From an uncultured Oscillospiraceae bacterium (GTDB lineage: Bacteria > Bacillota > Clostridia > Oscillospirales > Ruminococcaceae): a stretch of 64,000 bases of DNA. Position 1 is the stretch's first letter, and each line of letters begins with the position of its first letter. Where the stretch lies: assembly GCA_934466455.1 (NCBI GenBank), contig CAKSLF010000007.1:24441-88440 (forward strand), read 5' to 3'. Below, piece after piece: positions 15,932-24,914 of this stretch. Under the pieces are notes generated by a model. It was not told where the DNA came from and searched no databases. It saw only the letters and a program-made list of their open reading frames with translations. The translations under genes were made by a program, and so were the position numbers.

Positions 15932-17275
15932 TCAAATGTCAACAAAGCTTACATTGTTGCCGTTCGATTTTATCACCTTAAGCAAATCATCAAAAGAAAG
16001 CCAAAGGGTGGAGGTGTTTCTGTTCGGGTGAACGCCTACACAGGGACAGCCGATAAAGTCTTTGTCAATGATAAATTCAACCGCTGCGTTGCCGTCGTTT
16101 ACAACACCAAGAGGGGAAACGGAGCCTTTTGTCAAACCGAGGTATTTTTGCAGCCTCTCCGCAGAACCAAAGCTGCACCTTGTTATATTCAGCTTTTCCT
16201 GAATATCCGCAAGGGATACATGCTTGTCGCCGTAAACAAAAACAAGAAAATGCCTGCGCCCCTTTGCGTCCCGCAAAAAGAGGTTTTTGCCGACTATGCC
16301 TTTGTCAAAAATACCGAGAGCATACATTTCCTCCATGGTGTAAACCGCCGGATGATTTATACACTCGTATTTTATTCCGAGAGAAGAAAGCCTATCAAAA
16401 ACCGCTGCGCTTTCGTCCGGGGAAACGCCGGTTTGCGAAGGTCTTGCGATAAAAACCGAAGAATATTCTTTTTCGAGGGCGGCTTTTGCCGCTGCCGCCT
16501 TTTCTATATCGCAAAAAATACCGAAAACGGCAGTGCCGCTCCCGGTCATAAGCGTGGCGGCTGCTCCGGCGTTGAGCACGGCGTCCTTTGCCTTGAGCAC
16601 GGCGGCGGGGGCAGTAATTTCAAGCGCATTAAAAAGCCCGTTGGAAACGCCGGAAATATCGCCGCCTTCAACAGAATCAAGCATTGCCGAAATATTCTCG
16701 TGCTCAACTCCGCTTGCTGCGTGCTCATCGTATATACGGTAGCTTTCCGCCGTGCTCATTCCGGCGTCCGGCTTTACTATAACAAAAAAGCAGTCGGGCA
16801 GCCCCAGCAGGGGAGAAAGCTCCTCGCCGATTCCCTTTGACAGCATTGTGCCGCCGCAAAGGGAAAACGGAACATCTGCGCCAAGCTTTGTGCCCATTGC
16901 GCAAAGCTCCTTCGGGGAAATATCCGATTCATAAAGCGTGTTCAGAGCATAGAGCACGGCGGCGGCGTCTGCGCTTCCGCCTGCCATGCCGGCTTGTATA
17001 GGTATGCGCTTTTCTATATGTATTTTTGCTCCGCCGGTAACGCCGGTTTCGTCAAAAAACAGCTTTGCCGCCTTATAGGCAAGGTTATTTTCGCCGTTAA
17101 GGCAGCTTTCGCTGCATTCTACGGAAAGCAAAGTGTTTTTTTCAACGCTTATGCGGTCAAAAATATCAATGCTCTGCATAACGGATTTTATTAGATGGTA
17201 TCCGTCGTTGCGCTTTCCCTCAATATCAAGAAAAAGATTAAGCTTTGCGCAGGCTTTAAGAGAAATCTTGTCCAA
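15932..17275 (-). CDS. ispE: IspE fused to a ProX/YbaK-type prolyl-tRNA deacylase
   Basis: One uninterrupted frame of 447 residues holds two enzymes. Residues 1 to about 283 are 4-diphosphocytidyl-2-C-methyl-D-erythritol kinase of the MEP isoprenoid pathway: K-A-C-A-K-L-N-L-F-L-D at the N-terminus, the GHMP ATP-binding P-I-Q-A-G-M-A-G-G-S-A-D-A-A-A, and T-G-S-G-T-A-V-F-G near the end. Residues about 284-447 are a complete YbaK/ProRS-associated domain: I-N-H-P-A-V-Y-T-M-E-E-M, then K-N-L-F-L-R-D, then G-S-V-S-P-L-G-V-V-N-D, matching free-standing Ala-tRNA(Pro) deacylases. No start codon with a ribosome site lies at the junction. Start TTG at 17275 follows GAGGG. Confidence 0.88.
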   Translation of the reverse strand: MDKISLKACAKLNLFLDIEGKRNDGYHLIKSVMQSIDIFDRISVEKNTLLSVECSESCLNGENNLAYKAAKLFFDETGVTGGAKIHIEKRIPIQAGMAGGSADAAAVLYALNTLYESDISPKELCAMGTKLGADVPFSLCGGTMLSKGIGEELSPLLGLPDCFFVIVKPDAGMSTAESYRIYDEHAASGVEHENISAMLDSVEGGDISGVSNGLFNALEITAPAAVLKAKDAVLNAGAAATLMTGSGTAVFGIFCDIEKAAAAKAALEKEYSSVFIARPSQTGVSPDESAAVFDRLSSLGIKYECINHPAVYTMEEMYALGIFDKGIVGKNLFLRDAKGRRHFLVFVYGDKHVSLADIQEKLNITRCSFGSAERLQKYLGLTKGSVSPLGVVNDGNAAVEFIIDKDFIGCPCVGVHPNRNTSTLWLSFDDLLKVIKSNGNNVSFVDI

Positions 17276-17278
17276 AAT

Positions 17279-18457
17279 TTATCCCTCTTTCAGTTCTGCA
17301 AGGAACTCTTCGATTCGTTTAAGTGCTTCGATAAGGTGGTCAACGGAATAGGAATAGGAAACACGAACATATCCTTCTCCGCTTTCGCCGAAGGCATTTC
17401 CGGGAACAACGGCGACCTTTTTGCTGCGCAAAAGCCGTTCGCAAAATTCCTCGGAGGAAAGCCCGGTGGAGCGTATGCATGGAAAGACATAAAATGCGCC
17501 CTCCGGGGTAAAGCAGTCCAGCCCCATTTTATTAAATGAATCCACAAGCAGCTTTCTTCTCATATCATATTGCTGTACCATGGAGGCGATTTCCTCATCA
17601 CAGTCACGCATGGCAACAACGGCGGCGTACTGGCTTGTTGTGGGGGAGCTCATAATTGCGTACTGGTGGATTTTGAGCATCTGGCGGATTATCGGTGCGG
17701 GACCCGCTGCATAGCCAAGCCGCCAACCGGTCATCGCATATGCCTTTGAAAATCCGTTTATAAGAATGGTGCGCTCTTTCATTCCGTCAATTTCCGTAAT
17801 GGAAACATGGCGTTCTCCGCCATAGGTAAGCTCTGAATATATTTCGTCCGAGAGCACGATTATGTTTGTACCCCGAAGAACCTCCGCAATTTCCTCAAGG
17901 TGTTTTTTACGCATAACGCCGCCGGTAGGGTTATTGGGATAGGGAAGAACAAGCAGCTTTGTTTTTGGGGTAATAGTTTTTTTAAGCTCCTCTGCGGTAA
18001 GGCGAAAATCGTCCTCCTGCTTTGTTTCTATTGTTACCACATTCCCTCCGGCAAGGCGGCAAATCGGGTCATAACAAACAAAGCTCGGGATGGGAAGAAG
18101 CATATCATCGCCGGGAGAAATAAGCGCACGGATAGCAAGGTCGATAGCCTCGGAGCCGCCGACAGTTACAAAAACCTCGCTTTTCGGGTCATATTCAACA
18201 TTTATTTTGCGCTTTAGGTAATTTGCAATTTCGCTGCGCAGCTCGGAAAGACCGGCATTTGCCGTATAATGGGTTCGTCCCTGTTTAAGCGATGCAATTC
18301 CCGCCTCACGGATGTGCCACGGGGTCTTAAAATCCGGCTCGCCGACGCTTAGGGATATTACGCCCTCAACCTCTGCGGCAAGGTCGAAAAATTTTCTTAT
18401 ACCGGAGGGTTTAAGCGCAACGACTTTTTCGGAGAGTACGCTGCCATAATCAATCAA
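17279..18457 (-). CDS. PLP-dependent aminotransferase, class I/II
   Basis: Fold-type I aminotransferase of 392 residues, similar in layout to Bacillus PatA/AspB-type enzymes. Visible landmarks are L-S-V-G-E-P-D-F near residue 37, Y-P-N-N-P-T-G-G, D-E-I-Y-S-E-L-T-Y, and the PLP lysine in N-G-F-S-K-A-Y-A-M-T-G-W-R-L-G-Y. The substrate amino acid is not determined. The frame is open from 18481, but TTG at 18457 is preferred: it lies ten bases after AAAGGAGG and overlaps the lrp stop by eight bases. The pairing with an Lrp regulator suggests control by an amino acid. Confidence 0.88.
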   Translation of the reverse strand: MIDYGSVLSEKVVALKPSGIRKFFDLAAEVEGVISLSVGEPDFKTPWHIREAGIASLKQGRTHYTANAGLSELRSEIANYLKRKINVEYDPKSEVFVTVGGSEAIDLAIRALISPGDDMLLPIPSFVCYDPICRLAGGNVVTIETKQEDDFRLTAEELKKTITPKTKLLVLPYPNNPTGGVMRKKHLEEIAEVLRGTNIIVLSDEIYSELTYGGERHVSITEIDGMKERTILINGFSKAYAMTGWRLGYAAGPAPIIRQMLKIHQYAIMSSPTTSQYAAVVAMRDCDEEIASMVQQYDMRRKLLVDSFNKMGLDCFTPEGAFYVFPCIRSTGLSSEEFCERLLRSKKVAVVPGNAFGESGEGYVRVSYSYSVDHLIEALKRIEEFLAELKEG

Positions 18458-18935
18458 TGTACATAAACCTCCTTTCGTCACGCTCGGGTTCGGTCATATG
18501 GATATGGCGTTCTTTATAGCGTTTAAGGACGAAATGAGTTGCGGTGGAGGTCACGGAATCTAAGGTTGCAAGGCGTGTTGCAACAAACATGGAAATATCG
18601 CGGAAGTTGTGACCGCGGATTACAACAGAGAGGTCATAGCTGGAGCTGCTCATAAGCCAAACGGTTTCTACCTCATCAAAACGGCTTATTTCCTCGGCAA
18701 TTTCTTCATAGCCGTGGTCACGCTTCGGCTGAACTTTAAGCTCAATGATGGCAGTGCAATCGGTGGAGTCTATCTTTTCCCAGTTAACAAGTGCGTTGTA
18801 TCCAAGCAAAACATGGTCTTTTTCATATGCGGCAATCTGCGCCGCAACCTCCTCACGGGGAATGGCAAGGAGGGCGGAGAGCTGGTCTTCGGTAAGTCTT
18901 GCGTTTTGTTCAAGAAGTTTGAGAAGTTGTTCCAT
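18450..18935 (-). CDS. Lrp/AsnC family transcriptional regulator
   Basis: A 161-residue feast/famine regulator. Residues 1-50 form the helix-turn-helix (N-A-R-L-T-E-D-Q-L-S-A-L-L pattern). Residues 65-145 form the RAM ligand-binding domain, beginning with T-A-I-I-E-L-K-V and containing V-W-L-M-S-S-S-S-Y-D-L-S-V-V-I. It ends overlapping the aminotransferase start, so the two are coupled and the aminotransferase is a plausible target. Start ATG follows AAAGGAG. Confidence 0.88.
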   Translation of the reverse strand: MEQLLKLLEQNARLTEDQLSALLAIPREEVAAQIAAYEKDHVLLGYNALVNWEKIDSTDCTAIIELKVQPKRDHGYEEIAEEISRFDEVETVWLMSSSSYDLSVVIRGHNFRDISMFVATRLATLDSVTSTATHFVLKRYKERHIHMTEPERDERRFMYID

Positions 18936-18950
18936 AATAAAAATTCTCCT

Positions 18951-19772
18951 TTATTCAATATTTATATACACCGGTTTGCGCCGGTCAAAATAGCAGTAGT
19001 TTTCAAAGCCTGCCTCTGCAACAAGGCTTATCCCCTCGGAAAGGTCGGAGCCGAGGCTCTCGGCTCCGTGTGCGCCGGAACCGACGGTTATGTATTTTCC
19101 GCCAAGCTCCCTAAACATACGAAGATAGCGCACCGGAGGCAAAATCATATTCAGCTTTCCCCTAAGGGCGGCTGTGTTTACCTCAAGGGCTTTATCGTTT
19201 TCCGCAAGATAACGCAAAATATTTTCAATTATATCATCGCAGTAACGGATTGAAAAATACGGTGCCTCGCTGCTTTGAATGTACCTCATCGGAAGGGTAA
19301 GCTGGCTCAACACATCAAAATTTCCCCATTTAACAGTGCGGTAAAGTAATTCGTAATAGTATTCAAGGTTTTTTACAATCTCGTTTTCCGTCATTTCCGA
19401 ATAATCCACATCGGAAATTTTTGTTCCGTCCGGATATTTTTTTACAGAGGCAAGAACAATGTCAAACTGTCCGGCGTTGATTATTCTGTCTGCGCTTGCA
19501 TAGGCGTCGAGGGGCTGCCCCACCTCTATGCCGCTGGAAATAATAAGGTCGCCGCCAAAAACGGCTCTTGCTTTGTGTACGCAATAAACGGATTCTGTAA
19601 CACGCCCGGCAAAGCGCATTTCCTCAAGGCGGTCACAATCGCAGCAATCCGTAACGGCAAAACCCATAAGCCCACGGTGAACCGCCTGTTCGCAAAGACC
19701 GATTACGGAATCAAATCCCCTGGGGGAACAGTCGCTGTGAACATGACAGTCAAATCTTTTCTCATAATACAC
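18951..19772 (-). CDS. PHP-domain phosphoesterase, histidinol-phosphatase (HisJ) family
   Basis: A 273-275 residue metal-dependent phosphoesterase. The first metal motif D-C-H-V-H-S-D-C-S-P lies at about residues 8-17. Further histidine/aspartate positions follow, including L-E-V-N-T-A-A-L-R and T-V-G-S-G-A-H-G. HisJ-type enzymes dephosphorylate L-histidinol phosphate, but no other his gene is here, so another small phosphate ester is possible. Start: an ATG at 19778 is only two bases from GGGAGG. The GTG at 19772, eight bases from it, is better placed and adopted here. It sits 15 bases upstream of lrp. Confidence 0.8.
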   Translation of the reverse strand: MYYEKRFDCHVHSDCSPRGFDSVIGLCEQAVHRGLMGFAVTDCCDCDRLEEMRFAGRVTESVYCVHKARAVFGGDLIISSGIEVGQPLDAYASADRIINAGQFDIVLASVKKYPDGTKISDVDYSEMTENEIVKNLEYYYELLYRTVKWGNFDVLSQLTLPMRYIQSSEAPYFSIRYCDDIIENILRYLAENDKALEVNTAALRGKLNMILPPVRYLRMFRELGGKYITVGSGAHGAESLGSDLSEGISLVAEAGFENYCYFDRRKPVYINIE

Positions 19773-19889
19773 AGGCATTGCCTCCCTTGAAATAATATTA
19801 TCCTATATAATAGCATATTTCTTTGCTTTTGAAAATAGATTGGCGCAATGTTTTGAATATTTTGCAGAAAAAACGCATAAAAATGAGAT

Positions 19890-19918
19890 GAGCACCGTTT
19901 TTTGAAAAAACGGTGCTC
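19890..19918. terminator. Hairpin between the phosphatase and PHP genes
   Basis: GAGCACCG and CGGTGCTC arms separated by a T6-G-A6 core form a 29-base near-perfect palindrome. A downstream T run on the minus strand is displaced by a few bases, so termination is likely but could be partial. It uses the GTGCTC word seen in other terminators here. Confidence 0.6.
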
Positions 19919-19926
19919 AAGCGGGT

Positions 19927-20706
19927 TTATTTTAAAAAGGAGCTTCCTTTCCACCGTGCGGAGGGTGAAATTCCGATTAAATCGCATATGGCCGGCGCAA
20001 TATCTATAATATTTGCGTGCTCAAGGCGGTGCTCATCGGCTCTGCGGTCGGAGCGCAGCAAAATCGGAATTGTCATATCGCAATCTTCATATGTTCCGTG
20101 GGTATAATCGTGTCCGCCGTGATCTGCGGTTATCAGTACGGAATATTCATCGGGGAGGGCAGAAACGATTTTCTCGATGCAGTCGAAAGCATGGAAAACC
20201 GCTTTTTTATATTCGGATGAGCCCCAGCCGAAAATATGTCCCACGGAATCCGTATTTTCAATATAGAGGAAGACAAAATCCGGAGCAGAACGGCTTATCT
20301 CTGCGGAAGCATCTGCGGTAAGAGCCTCCGCAGATGCTTCTCCGCCATAGACAACACTGGAAATAAATTCGCCTCTGCTTAGAGAATACGGCTCGTGAAT
20401 GTCTTTAAGCTCGCCCCAGCTGTAAAAAAATGCGTTTGTTTTCTTTTTATCAAGAAGTTGCTCAAAAAGCCCGTGGCGACCGCCTTCATGCGGAACAAAT
20501 TCGTTTGAGGTAACCCCATGCTCCGCCGGGTCGCAGCTGTGCATAAGGGACATATGACAGGGCAGGGTAACGGAGGGAAAAACGGTTCTTGCACAAAGAG
20601 TATATTGCCATTCGCTGAGGATTTTTTGCGCAAAGGGGTGGGAACAGCTCTTAACAAAATCCGGACGCATTCCGTCGCACAGAATAAGAAGAACCTTGTT
20701 TTGCAT
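19927..20706 (-). CDS. Alkaline-phosphatase superfamily phosphodiesterase/pyrophosphatase
   Basis: A 259-residue enzyme of the nucleotide pyrophosphatase/phosphodiesterase branch. Metal-site motifs are in order: I-L-C-D-G-M-R-P-D at the N-terminus, P-S-V-T-L-P-C-H with the nucleophilic threonine, T-D-S-V-G-H-I-F-G, I-T-A-D-H-G-G-H-D, and a late histidine. There is no signal peptide, so it acts in the cytoplasm. Natural substrate is unknown. It begins 18 bases after the ABC exporter operon behind AAAGGAGG, ten bases before ATG, and is probably cotranscribed with it. Confidence 0.82.
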   Translation of the reverse strand: MQNKVLLILCDGMRPDFVKSCSHPFAQKILSEWQYTLCARTVFPSVTLPCHMSLMHSCDPAEHGVTSNEFVPHEGGRHGLFEQLLDKKKTNAFFYSWGELKDIHEPYSLSRGEFISSVVYGGEASAEALTADASAEISRSAPDFVFLYIENTDSVGHIFGWGSSEYKKAVFHAFDCIEKIVSALPDEYSVLITADHGGHDYTHGTYEDCDMTIPILLRSDRRADEHRLEHANIIDIAPAICDLIGISPSARWKGSSFLK

Positions 20707-20723
20707 AGGGGCGCAGCCTCCTT

Positions 20724-22502
20724 TTATATTGCATACTGACTGGTGTAAATCTGATAGTAGAAGCCTTTCTTTGCAAGAAGCTCCTCGTGACGGCCGGTTT
20801 CAACAATTTCTCCGTTGTTTATAACGAGGATAAGGTCGGAATCGACGATTGTGGAAAGGCGGTGGGCGATTACAAAGCAGGTTTTGCCCCGCATAAGCTT
20901 ATCCATTGCCTTTTGAATAAGAATTTCCGTTCTTGTATCCACATTGGAAGTGGCTTCGTCAAGAATAAGCAGCCGATGGTCTGCAAGAAGTGCCCTTGCA
21001 ATGGTTAAAAGCTGTTTTTGACCGCCGGAAATGTTTGTGGTATCGTCGCCGATAACCGTATCATACCCCTTAGGAAGGGTGCAGATAAAGTGGTCGCAAT
21101 AGGCTTCGTCACAGGCTTTTACGATTTCTTCACGGGTAGCTTCCGGTTTTCCGTAAGCAATATTTTCCGCAACGGTTCCGTTGAAAAGCCATGTATCCTG
21201 AAGGACCATTCCAAAAAGATTGCGAACCTCGTTTCTGGAAATTTCGCCTATGTCACGCCCGTCGATTGTAATTTTGCCGCTGTCCGGGTCATAAAAGCGC
21301 ATAAGCAAATTTACGATTGTGGTTTTTCCGGCACCGGTAGGACCGACAATCGCAATGTTCTGACCGTGCTTTATGTCAAGATTAAGGTCTTTGATAAGCG
21401 GCTTTTCTTTGTCGTAGGAAAAATCAACATGCTCAAAGCTTACATCGCCGAGGATTTCCTCGTTTCCGAATGTACCGGTACATTCCGGCTCTTCCTCAAG
21501 GTCAAGCAGGGCAAAAACACGCTCCGAGGAGGTAACCGCACGCTGAAGGTTTCCTATTGCGTCCGCAATATCCTCAAGGGGAGCGGCGATCTGTTTTGCG
21601 AAAAGCACGATGGTAACAATCGTGCCGACGGAAACACCTTTGTTAAGGATAAGCCAACCGCCAAGCAGGTTTACCGCAATGTATGCAAGCGCATTTGTAA
21701 AGGTTATGCAGGGTCTTACCGCAGAGGATATAAAGGCGGCTTTTGCCTCCGCATCACGCTGGCGGGTATTGATAGCCTCGTGCTTTTTTATGGTTGCTTC
21801 CTCATAATTATATGCTTTTGTGGTGGCATAGTTGGTATATGTTTCCTCAACAACGGAGTTTAATTTGCCGGATTCCGTAAACATATTATGAAAATATTTT
21901 TCGCTTATTCCGGAAACCTTTGAGGAGAGAAAGACCGAAAGCGGAGTTATAACAAGCACCGCAAGGGCAAGCTGCCAGTTTTCAAAAAACATCAGCACGG
22001 TAATTACAAAAATCTGCAAAAAACCGGTAGAGAGCGTTTCAATAAGGCTGTGTATGGAGGTTCCCATATGAGAAACATCGTCAGTCATTCTGCGAAGAAT
22101 TTCGCCTACGGGAGTTTCGTCAATAAATTTTATCGGCAGTTTTTTTATCTTTTCGGATATGCGTATTCTTATGTTGCAGGTAAAATAACGGCTTACAACA
22201 TTGTTGAGCAGGTACATATTGCCAAGCTTAATAAGGCTGAGAACTATATAAATAACAGCGAGGGGAATAAGACCTTTTGATATAAGCCCGATAAGATTAT
22301 CCGTAACAAGGTCGCCGGACCAATAATCATAGAGCTGCTGAATCAGATTGCCGAGGATTTTCGGGGCGGAAACCGTACATACAATAAGGCAAAGGCAAAG
22401 GAAACAGGAGAGAATAAGCCAGCCTCTTATGGGCTTTGCTTCTTTCAGAATACGGGATATGGCTTTTATGGTTCTTTTGCCGCTTTTTTTGTTTTCGTTC
22501 AT
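20724..22502 (-). CDS. ABC exporter subunit with canonical ATPase site (heterodimer partner 1)
   Basis: A 592-residue half transporter with six membrane helices in residues 1-330 and one nucleotide-binding domain. Walker A is G-P-T-G-A-G-K-T. The signature is N-I-S-G-G-Q-K-Q. Walker B is L-L-I-L-D-E-A-T-S, with the catalytic glutamate present, and the switch histidine lies in I-A-H-R-L-S. It overlaps its partner by four bases. Together they resemble heterodimeric type IV exporters such as LmrCD or TM287/288, which extrude drugs, lipids or peptides; substrate is not known. Confidence 0.9.
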   Translation of the reverse strand: MNENKKSGKRTIKAISRILKEAKPIRGWLILSCFLCLCLIVCTVSAPKILGNLIQQLYDYWSGDLVTDNLIGLISKGLIPLAVIYIVLSLIKLGNMYLLNNVVSRYFTCNIRIRISEKIKKLPIKFIDETPVGEILRRMTDDVSHMGTSIHSLIETLSTGFLQIFVITVLMFFENWQLALAVLVITPLSVFLSSKVSGISEKYFHNMFTESGKLNSVVEETYTNYATTKAYNYEEATIKKHEAINTRQRDAEAKAAFISSAVRPCITFTNALAYIAVNLLGGWLILNKGVSVGTIVTIVLFAKQIAAPLEDIADAIGNLQRAVTSSERVFALLDLEEEPECTGTFGNEEILGDVSFEHVDFSYDKEKPLIKDLNLDIKHGQNIAIVGPTGAGKTTIVNLLMRFYDPDSGKITIDGRDIGEISRNEVRNLFGMVLQDTWLFNGTVAENIAYGKPEATREEIVKACDEAYCDHFICTLPKGYDTVIGDDTTNISGGQKQLLTIARALLADHRLLILDEATSNVDTRTEILIQKAMDKLMRGKTCFVIAHRLSTIVDSDLILVINNGEIVETGRHEELLAKKGFYYQIYTSQYAI

Positions 22503-24223
22503 TTTTCTCCACCTCCTGTTTGCGAGGCGTAGATTTCCTTATAGATTTTGCAGCGGGAAAGCAGCTCTTCGTGTTTTCCGCTGTCAACAAGATGACCGTT
22601 ATCCATAACAAAAATAACATCGCTGCTCATTGCGGAGGTGACCCTCTGCGTAATTACTATTTGAGTGCGCCCTGCGGCTTTTTCCGCAAGCTTTGTGCGA
22701 AGGTTTGCTTCCGTGAGGAAGTCAAGGGCAGAAAAGCTGTCGTCAAAGATATAAATAGGAGCATTCTTGACGATTGCACGAGCGATGGAAAGCCGCTGCT
22801 TCTGTCCGCCGGAGAGGTTTTTGCCCGCCTGATTAAGCTCGTGGTCATAACCGTTTTCAAGTCCGTCAACAAAGGTGGAAAGCTCGGCGATATATGCCGC
22901 CTCGTGGATTTCATCATCGGTGGCGTCGGGCTTGCCCATAAGAATGTTGTCTTTTATTGTGCCGGAATAGATTGAGGAGTTTTGAAGAACGCAGCTTATG
23001 TTCCGCCTTACCGTGTGGTGGCTTAATGTTGTTGTGGCTCTTCCGTCATAATAAATTGCGCCCTCCGTAGGCATACGAAAGCATAGCATAAGGGAAACAA
23101 GCGTGGATTTTCCGCTTCCGGTTCCGCCGATGACGGCAACACGCTGCCCCGCCTTTATATGCATGGAAATATCGCTTACTGCGGGCTTTGACGCACCCTC
23201 GTATTTGAAAGAAGCATGATCAAAAACAATGTCGCCGGAAAAATCAAGGTGTTCCTCCGGGATCTTGTCGTCAATGCCCTCTGCGTCAATAACCTGGGCA
23301 ATGCGGTCTGCGGCTACCTTTGCGTGGGGAGCCATGATTATGGCAAAAGCAACGGTAAGAAGCCCGTTCATAACAAGGGAAACATATTGAATTATCGCAA
23401 AAATGTCGCCTGCACTTACGGCGTTAAGTCCCTGCTCCATGCGGAACGAGCCTGCAAATACGATAAGTACAACGGAAATGTTCAGCACAAGCATTGCAAG
23501 GGGCGCAACAACACCCATGCTTACATTGGCATTGATAATATTTTCCGCCATAACACGGGTTGCGTCGGCAATTTTATCGTGCTCTTTATCCTCATTATCA
23601 AAGGCTCGGATAACACGAATACCGCGAAGGCGTTCGCGCATAATTCCGTTTTGCTTATCTATGTAACTGTCGGAGATTTTCCAAAGCGGTTCGATTTTTC
23701 TTCCGATAAGTACAACAACAACGAAAACTATCGGCACAAGCACAAGCACGATTGAAGAAAGCAAAATGTCCTTGCGGAAGGAAAGAAATACGCCGCCGAT
23801 AAACAGTACGGGTACGGAAATAATACTTGTTGAAAGCATTGATGAAATCCAGCCAAGAGTTTCGGTGTCGTGGGTGGAACGGGTAACAAGGGCTGCTGTT
23901 CCAAGCTCGCTCATTTCGCCGAAGGTCATCGTGTTTACCTTTGCAAAAACAACTCTGCGAAGGTCACAGCAAAAGCCGGCGGTAACCTCGGCACTGCATT
24001 TTCTCCCGATAAGCACGGTGATAAGCCCTATAATCGCAGTAACAAACATAATAAAGCAATATTTTTTGATATAATCCATATCCGAATTATAAATGCCGTT
24101 ATCGACGATGCTGCTCATAAGCGTTGGCAGCATAAGATCGCATACGGTGGCAACTGCAGTAAAAAACGCCGCACATATGAGCTTCCCTCGATAGGGAAGA
24201 AGATAGACCGTAATTTTTTTCAT
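22499..24223 (-). CDS. ABC exporter subunit with degenerate ATPase site (heterodimer partner 2)
   Basis: A 574-residue half transporter with six N-terminal membrane helices and one nucleotide-binding domain. Walker A G-G-T-G-S-G-K-S-T and signature N-L-S-G-G-Q-K-Q-R are intact. Walker B reads I-Y-I-F-D-D-S-F-S, with Asp where the catalytic Glu is normally found, and the switch position is in I-T-Q-R-V-T, Gln instead of His. This marks the non-hydrolysing consensus-lacking half of an asymmetric exporter whose partner is encoded directly downstream. It is the first gene of a long leftward run. Confidence 0.9.
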   Translation of the reverse strand: MKKITVYLLPYRGKLICAAFFTAVATVCDLMLPTLMSSIVDNGIYNSDMDYIKKYCFIMFVTAIIGLITVLIGRKCSAEVTAGFCCDLRRVVFAKVNTMTFGEMSELGTAALVTRSTHDTETLGWISSMLSTSIISVPVLFIGGVFLSFRKDILLSSIVLVLVPIVFVVVVLIGRKIEPLWKISDSYIDKQNGIMRERLRGIRVIRAFDNEDKEHDKIADATRVMAENIINANVSMGVVAPLAMLVLNISVVLIVFAGSFRMEQGLNAVSAGDIFAIIQYVSLVMNGLLTVAFAIIMAPHAKVAADRIAQVIDAEGIDDKIPEEHLDFSGDIVFDHASFKYEGASKPAVSDISMHIKAGQRVAVIGGTGSGKSTLVSLMLCFRMPTEGAIYYDGRATTTLSHHTVRRNISCVLQNSSIYSGTIKDNILMGKPDATDDEIHEAAYIAELSTFVDGLENGYDHELNQAGKNLSGGQKQRLSIARAIVKNAPIYIFDDSFSALDFLTEANLRTKLAEKAAGRTQIVITQRVTSAMSSDVIFVMDNGHLVDSGKHEELLSRCKIYKEIYASQTGGGEK

Positions 24224-24424
24224 TTTTACCTCAAAAGCCTTGCTTTTTTACAGTCAGTTCTGCGCATTGGGGGGAATACGCAGAACGCAATAAGTAAATA
24301 AATATTACCATTTGAAACGAACAAAGAAAAGTATATCATATTGCAATGTATTTTGCAATCCTACCGGTGGTATGTTGCAAAATAAGGTTCGCAAAATTTT
24401 TATTAAGAAAAATGAAAAAAGTTG

Positions 24425-24453
24425 TTGACAAAACGCCCGCTGTGTGGTAAGAT
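24425..24453 (+). promoter_or_regulatory. Promoter of the tRNA pair
   Basis: TTGACA (24425-24430), 17-base spacer, TAAGAT (24448-24453), followed 20 bases later by tRNA-Thr. Confidence 0.8.
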
Positions 24454-24473
24454 AACTCTCGTCGCTGAGATGT

Positions 24474-24549
24474 GCTGGTATAGCTCAGTTGGTAGAGCAG
24501 CTGATTTGTAATCAGCAGGTCGGGGGTTCGAGTCCGTCTACCAGCTCCA
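24474..24549 (+). tRNA. tRNA-Thr (anticodon TGT)
   Basis: A 76-base cloverleaf. The 7-bp acceptor GCTGGTA/TACCAGC closes perfectly. The D arm contains AGCTCAGTTGG and the anticodon stem GCTGA/TCAGC encloses TTTGTAA with anticodon TGT. The T arm has GGTTCGA, and CCA is encoded at 24547-24549. Confidence 0.96.
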
Positions 24550-24581
24550 CCAAACATCAAAGCCAACTGAATATTGTATAT

Positions 24582-24666
24582 GGGAGTGTACCCAAGCGGC
24601 CAAAGGGGGCAGACTGTAAATCTGTTGTCAGTGACTACGGTGGTTCGAACCCACCCGCTCCCACCA
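24582..24666 (+). tRNA. tRNA-Tyr (anticodon GTA)
   Basis: An 85-base type II tRNA with a long variable arm. The acceptor GGGAGTG pairs with CGCTCCC (one GU pair). The anticodon stem CAGAC/GTCTG-like helix carries anticodon GTA. GGTTCGAACC forms the T arm and the CCA is encoded. It is cotranscribed with tRNA-Thr 32 bases upstream. Confidence 0.96.
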
Positions 24667-24704
24667 AAAAACGGCAAGCACCATAAGGCGTTTGCCGTTT
24701 TTTT
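24667..24704 (+). terminator. Terminator of the tRNA operon
   Basis: Stem AAAAACGGCAA / TTGCCGTTTTT with a 13-14 base loop and a T7 tail begins right after the tRNA-Tyr CCA. Confidence 0.88.
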
Positions 24705-24807
24705 CGTATGAATTTTGCAGTTGTTTTTGCTTTAATACATATGGAGAGCAGCGTGTCATTATACATTTTTGTACAAAACTCTTTGTTTGTCCAAAATTTA
24801 TACAATC

Positions 24808-24844
24808 AAAGCTCCGTGACTGAATTTTAGTCACGGAGCTTTTT
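24808..24844. terminator. Strong intrinsic terminator without an assigned gene
   Basis: Stem AAAGCTCCGTGACT paired with AGTCACGGAGCTTT, with a T run on the plus strand. It lies between the tRNA terminator and the oleate hydratase start, so it ends either read-through or an unannotated short transcript from 24705-24807. Confidence 0.8.
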
Positions 24845-24914
24845 CTGTTGATTGTAAATCAGCAAAATCCGGATATAATGAAGCCGTAAGATAAATTTCA
24901 GGAGGTTTTCATTT

